From contig CAMLNB010000213.1 in the NCBI GenBank assembly GCA_946481205.1, positions 1-6,135 on the forward strand: a stretch of DNA of 6,135 nt, given 5' to 3'. This DNA is from an uncultured Kangiella sp. (lineage in GTDB: Bacteria > Pseudomonadota > Gammaproteobacteria > Enterobacterales > DSM-103792). Shown here piece after piece: positions 4,780 through 6,135 of the stretch (its first letter is position 1; every line of letters begins with the position of its first letter). Below the pieces are notes generated by a model. It was not told the origin of the DNA and made no database searches. It was given only the letters and a program-made list of their open reading frames with translations. A program made the translations under genes and the position numbers.

Positions 4780-6135
4780 CTAACCACGCAGCGCCGCCGA
4801 CAATTGCTCAGCTGTTTCGCCAGCCAACGCGTGATAAGCCCCGGTTAACTCCGCGACAAAGCCGGCGTGTTCGCGCAGCGCCTGCGGAAAGACCTGCGTC
4901 AAGCTCAACCACTGCGCAATATCCCTCTCGGCGTTTCCTGTGCACGCCGCCGCCTTGGCCAACAGCAACGCTGCAAGTGGATCAACCAGCGCTGGCGCAC
5001 TGCGGGTACCGATGTGATTCCGGGCCTGGCGATACCGCATACCAACAAACCGGAACCAAGCCGCGACCACCAAACACAAATCCGTGATCGGGCGCCCGGC
5101 AGTAAGATTGTCGGAGATCGCCGGCAGGATTCGCATCGGCAATTTCTGCGAGCCATCCCAGGCAATTTGCGCCAACAAATGGTGAATACCGGGATTATCG
5201 AAACGCCGAAAAATCGCCGCACTGTAACTGGCTACGTCCAGCTCTTTCGGCGCGGTGAACGAGTCTTGCAATTCCTCGCGCACCATCCGCTCGACAAAGT
5301 GGCGCAGTACTGGGTCCTGCATCGCCTCATGCACGGAACTGTAGCCGAGCAAACTGCCCAGATAGGCCAGCGCTGAATGTGGCGCATTGAGCAAACGCAG
5401 CTTGGCTTTTTCAAAGGCCTGCACATCGCTGGCGTAAATCGCGCCAGCACGGTCCCAAGCCGGCCGCTCCGCTGGTAAGACGTCTTCAATGACCCACTGA
5501 CAGAATGCTTCGCGTTTAATCGGCCAGGCGTCGTGCAACCCGAGCGCGGCATCGACCTGCCGGCGTAGAGTGTCATCGGTGGCGGGTGTGATGCTATCCA
5601 CCATTGTGCAAGGGCAAAGCAACTGTGCCTGTAACCAAGCCTGCATCAGGGGATATTTGCGTTCGACAAAAGTTAGCAACGCCTGCTTCAGCTTGTTGCC
5701 GTTCTGCGTCAGGTTGTCGCAGCTAATCAGGCAAAACGGCAGCGTCCCGTTCGCATGGCGCTGCGCCAGCGCTTGTGCCAGCAGGCCTATTGCGCTACGC
5801 GGCTGGCTGCTGCCACTGAGATCAGCAACGATATCCGGATGATGCAGATCCAGATTGCCGTCGGCATTCAGGCAATAGCCTTTCTCAGTGATGGTCAGCG
5901 TAACATAGCGGGTTTCAGTGGCAGACAGGCGCTGCAGGATCGCGGCGAATTGCTTGTCCGCGACCAGCAGCTCCTGAATCGCGCCGACCACTTCGTAATG
6001 GGTTTGCTGATCAATCACAGCGATCGTGTACAGCCCATCCTGAGGCTGCAACGCCTGCTGCAGATCGGCGGAACGCATGGCGACGACGCTGATGCCCCAA
6101 TCGCCACCGTGCGCCAGCGCCTGCTCGGTGTACCA
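4780..6135 (-). CDS. uxuB: Fructuronate reductase-like mannitol dehydrogenase family protein, N-terminus missing
   Basis: This is probably the NAD-dependent D-mannonate oxidoreductase that interconverts D-fructuronate and D-mannonate in hexuronate catabolism. The frame runs off the right edge; 451 residues are seen, and about 30-40 N-terminal residues with the GxGxFxRAH nucleotide loop should lie beyond. What is visible starts WYTEQALAHGGDWGISVVAM and continues with family hallmarks: PQDGLYT, TITEKGYCLN, SCDNLTQNG (residues 138-146 of the visible part), CPCTMVDSITPATDD (174-188), KREAFCQWVIED and KLRLLNAPHS. Lys245, Asn250 and His253 of the visible part match the catalytic Lys-Asn-His pattern of this family. 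Position 181 is Ser, where many members have Arg in VDRI[TV]P. The family also includes tagaturonate reductase and mannitol and arabinitol dehydrogenases. The choice of UxuB rests on the adjacent kdgK, 84 bases downstream from stop to ATG with no terminator between, so the two are likely one operon. Family is certain, substrate probable. Confidence 0.85.
   Translation of the reverse strand, partial: WYTEQALAHGGDWGISVVAMRSADLQQALQPQDGLYTIAVIDQQTHYEVVGAIQELLVADKQFAAILQRLSATETRYVTLTITEKGYCLNADGNLDLHHPDIVADLSGSSQPRSAIGLLAQALAQRHANGTLPFCLISCDNLTQNGNKLKQALLTFVERKYPLMQAWLQAQLLCPCTMVDSITPATDDTLRRQVDAALGLHDAWPIKREAFCQWVIEDVLPAERPAWDRAGAIYASDVQAFEKAKLRLLNAPHSALAYLGSLLGYSSVHEAMQDPVLRHFVERMVREELQDSFTAPKELDVASYSAAIFRRFDNPGIHHLLAQIAWDGSQKLPMRILPAISDNLTAGRPITDLCLVVAAWFRFVGMRYRQARNHIGTRSAPALVDPLAALLLAKAAACTGNAERDIAQWLSLTQVFPQALREHAGFVAELTGAYHALAGETAEQLSAALRG

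Overview
The window looks like ordinary chromosome from a gammaproteobacterium of moderately high GC content (by eye in the high fifties percent). The evidence is an AccA that is near-canonical along its whole length, the accA-tilS gene order known from that class, and KdgK/UxuB-type proteins close to the enterobacterial ones. I cannot name the species. Coding density is high, with five protein genes. Two are cut by the window edges. No RNA gene, insertion sequence, CRISPR array, phage gene or defence system is visible.

Layout, left to right: (1) 1-1215, plus strand, the 3' part of a GGDEF-EAL cyclic-di-GMP enzyme with both active sites intact. (2) 1169-2581, minus strand, tilS (tRNA-Ile lysidine synthetase); its 3' end overlaps the end of the GGDEF-EAL gene tail to tail by 47 bases. 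(3) 2617-3579, minus strand, accA (acetyl-CoA carboxylase carboxyltransferase alpha subunit), 35 bases upstream of tilS. (4) 3580-3732, a 153-base gap holding the kdgK terminator, a weak promoter candidate and a 25-base dyad in the accA leader. (5) 3733-4695 (or 4713), minus strand, kdgK (2-keto-3-deoxygluconate kinase). (6) 4780-6135, minus strand, a mannitol-dehydrogenase-family oxidoreductase, most likely fructuronate reductase (uxuB), cut at its N-terminus by the right edge.

The minus-strand genes form two transcription units. uxuB-kdgK is a hexuronate catabolic pair: D-fructuronate is reduced to D-mannonate, and after dehydration 2-keto-3-deoxygluconate is phosphorylated to KDPG for the Entner-Doudoroff aldolase. 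It ends in an intrinsic terminator five bases after the kdgK stop. accA-tilS is a housekeeping pair for fatty acid synthesis and tRNA modification, transcribed in the same direction after that terminator and meeting the cyclic-di-GMP gene head on.

I found no convincing new system. The points most worth a second look are small regulatory structures: a hairpin in the accA leader whose one imperfect pair becomes a G-U wobble only on the accA strand, a terminator-like hairpin inside the first codons of tilS, and a 7-codon upstream ORF whose stop overlaps the probable kdgK start.
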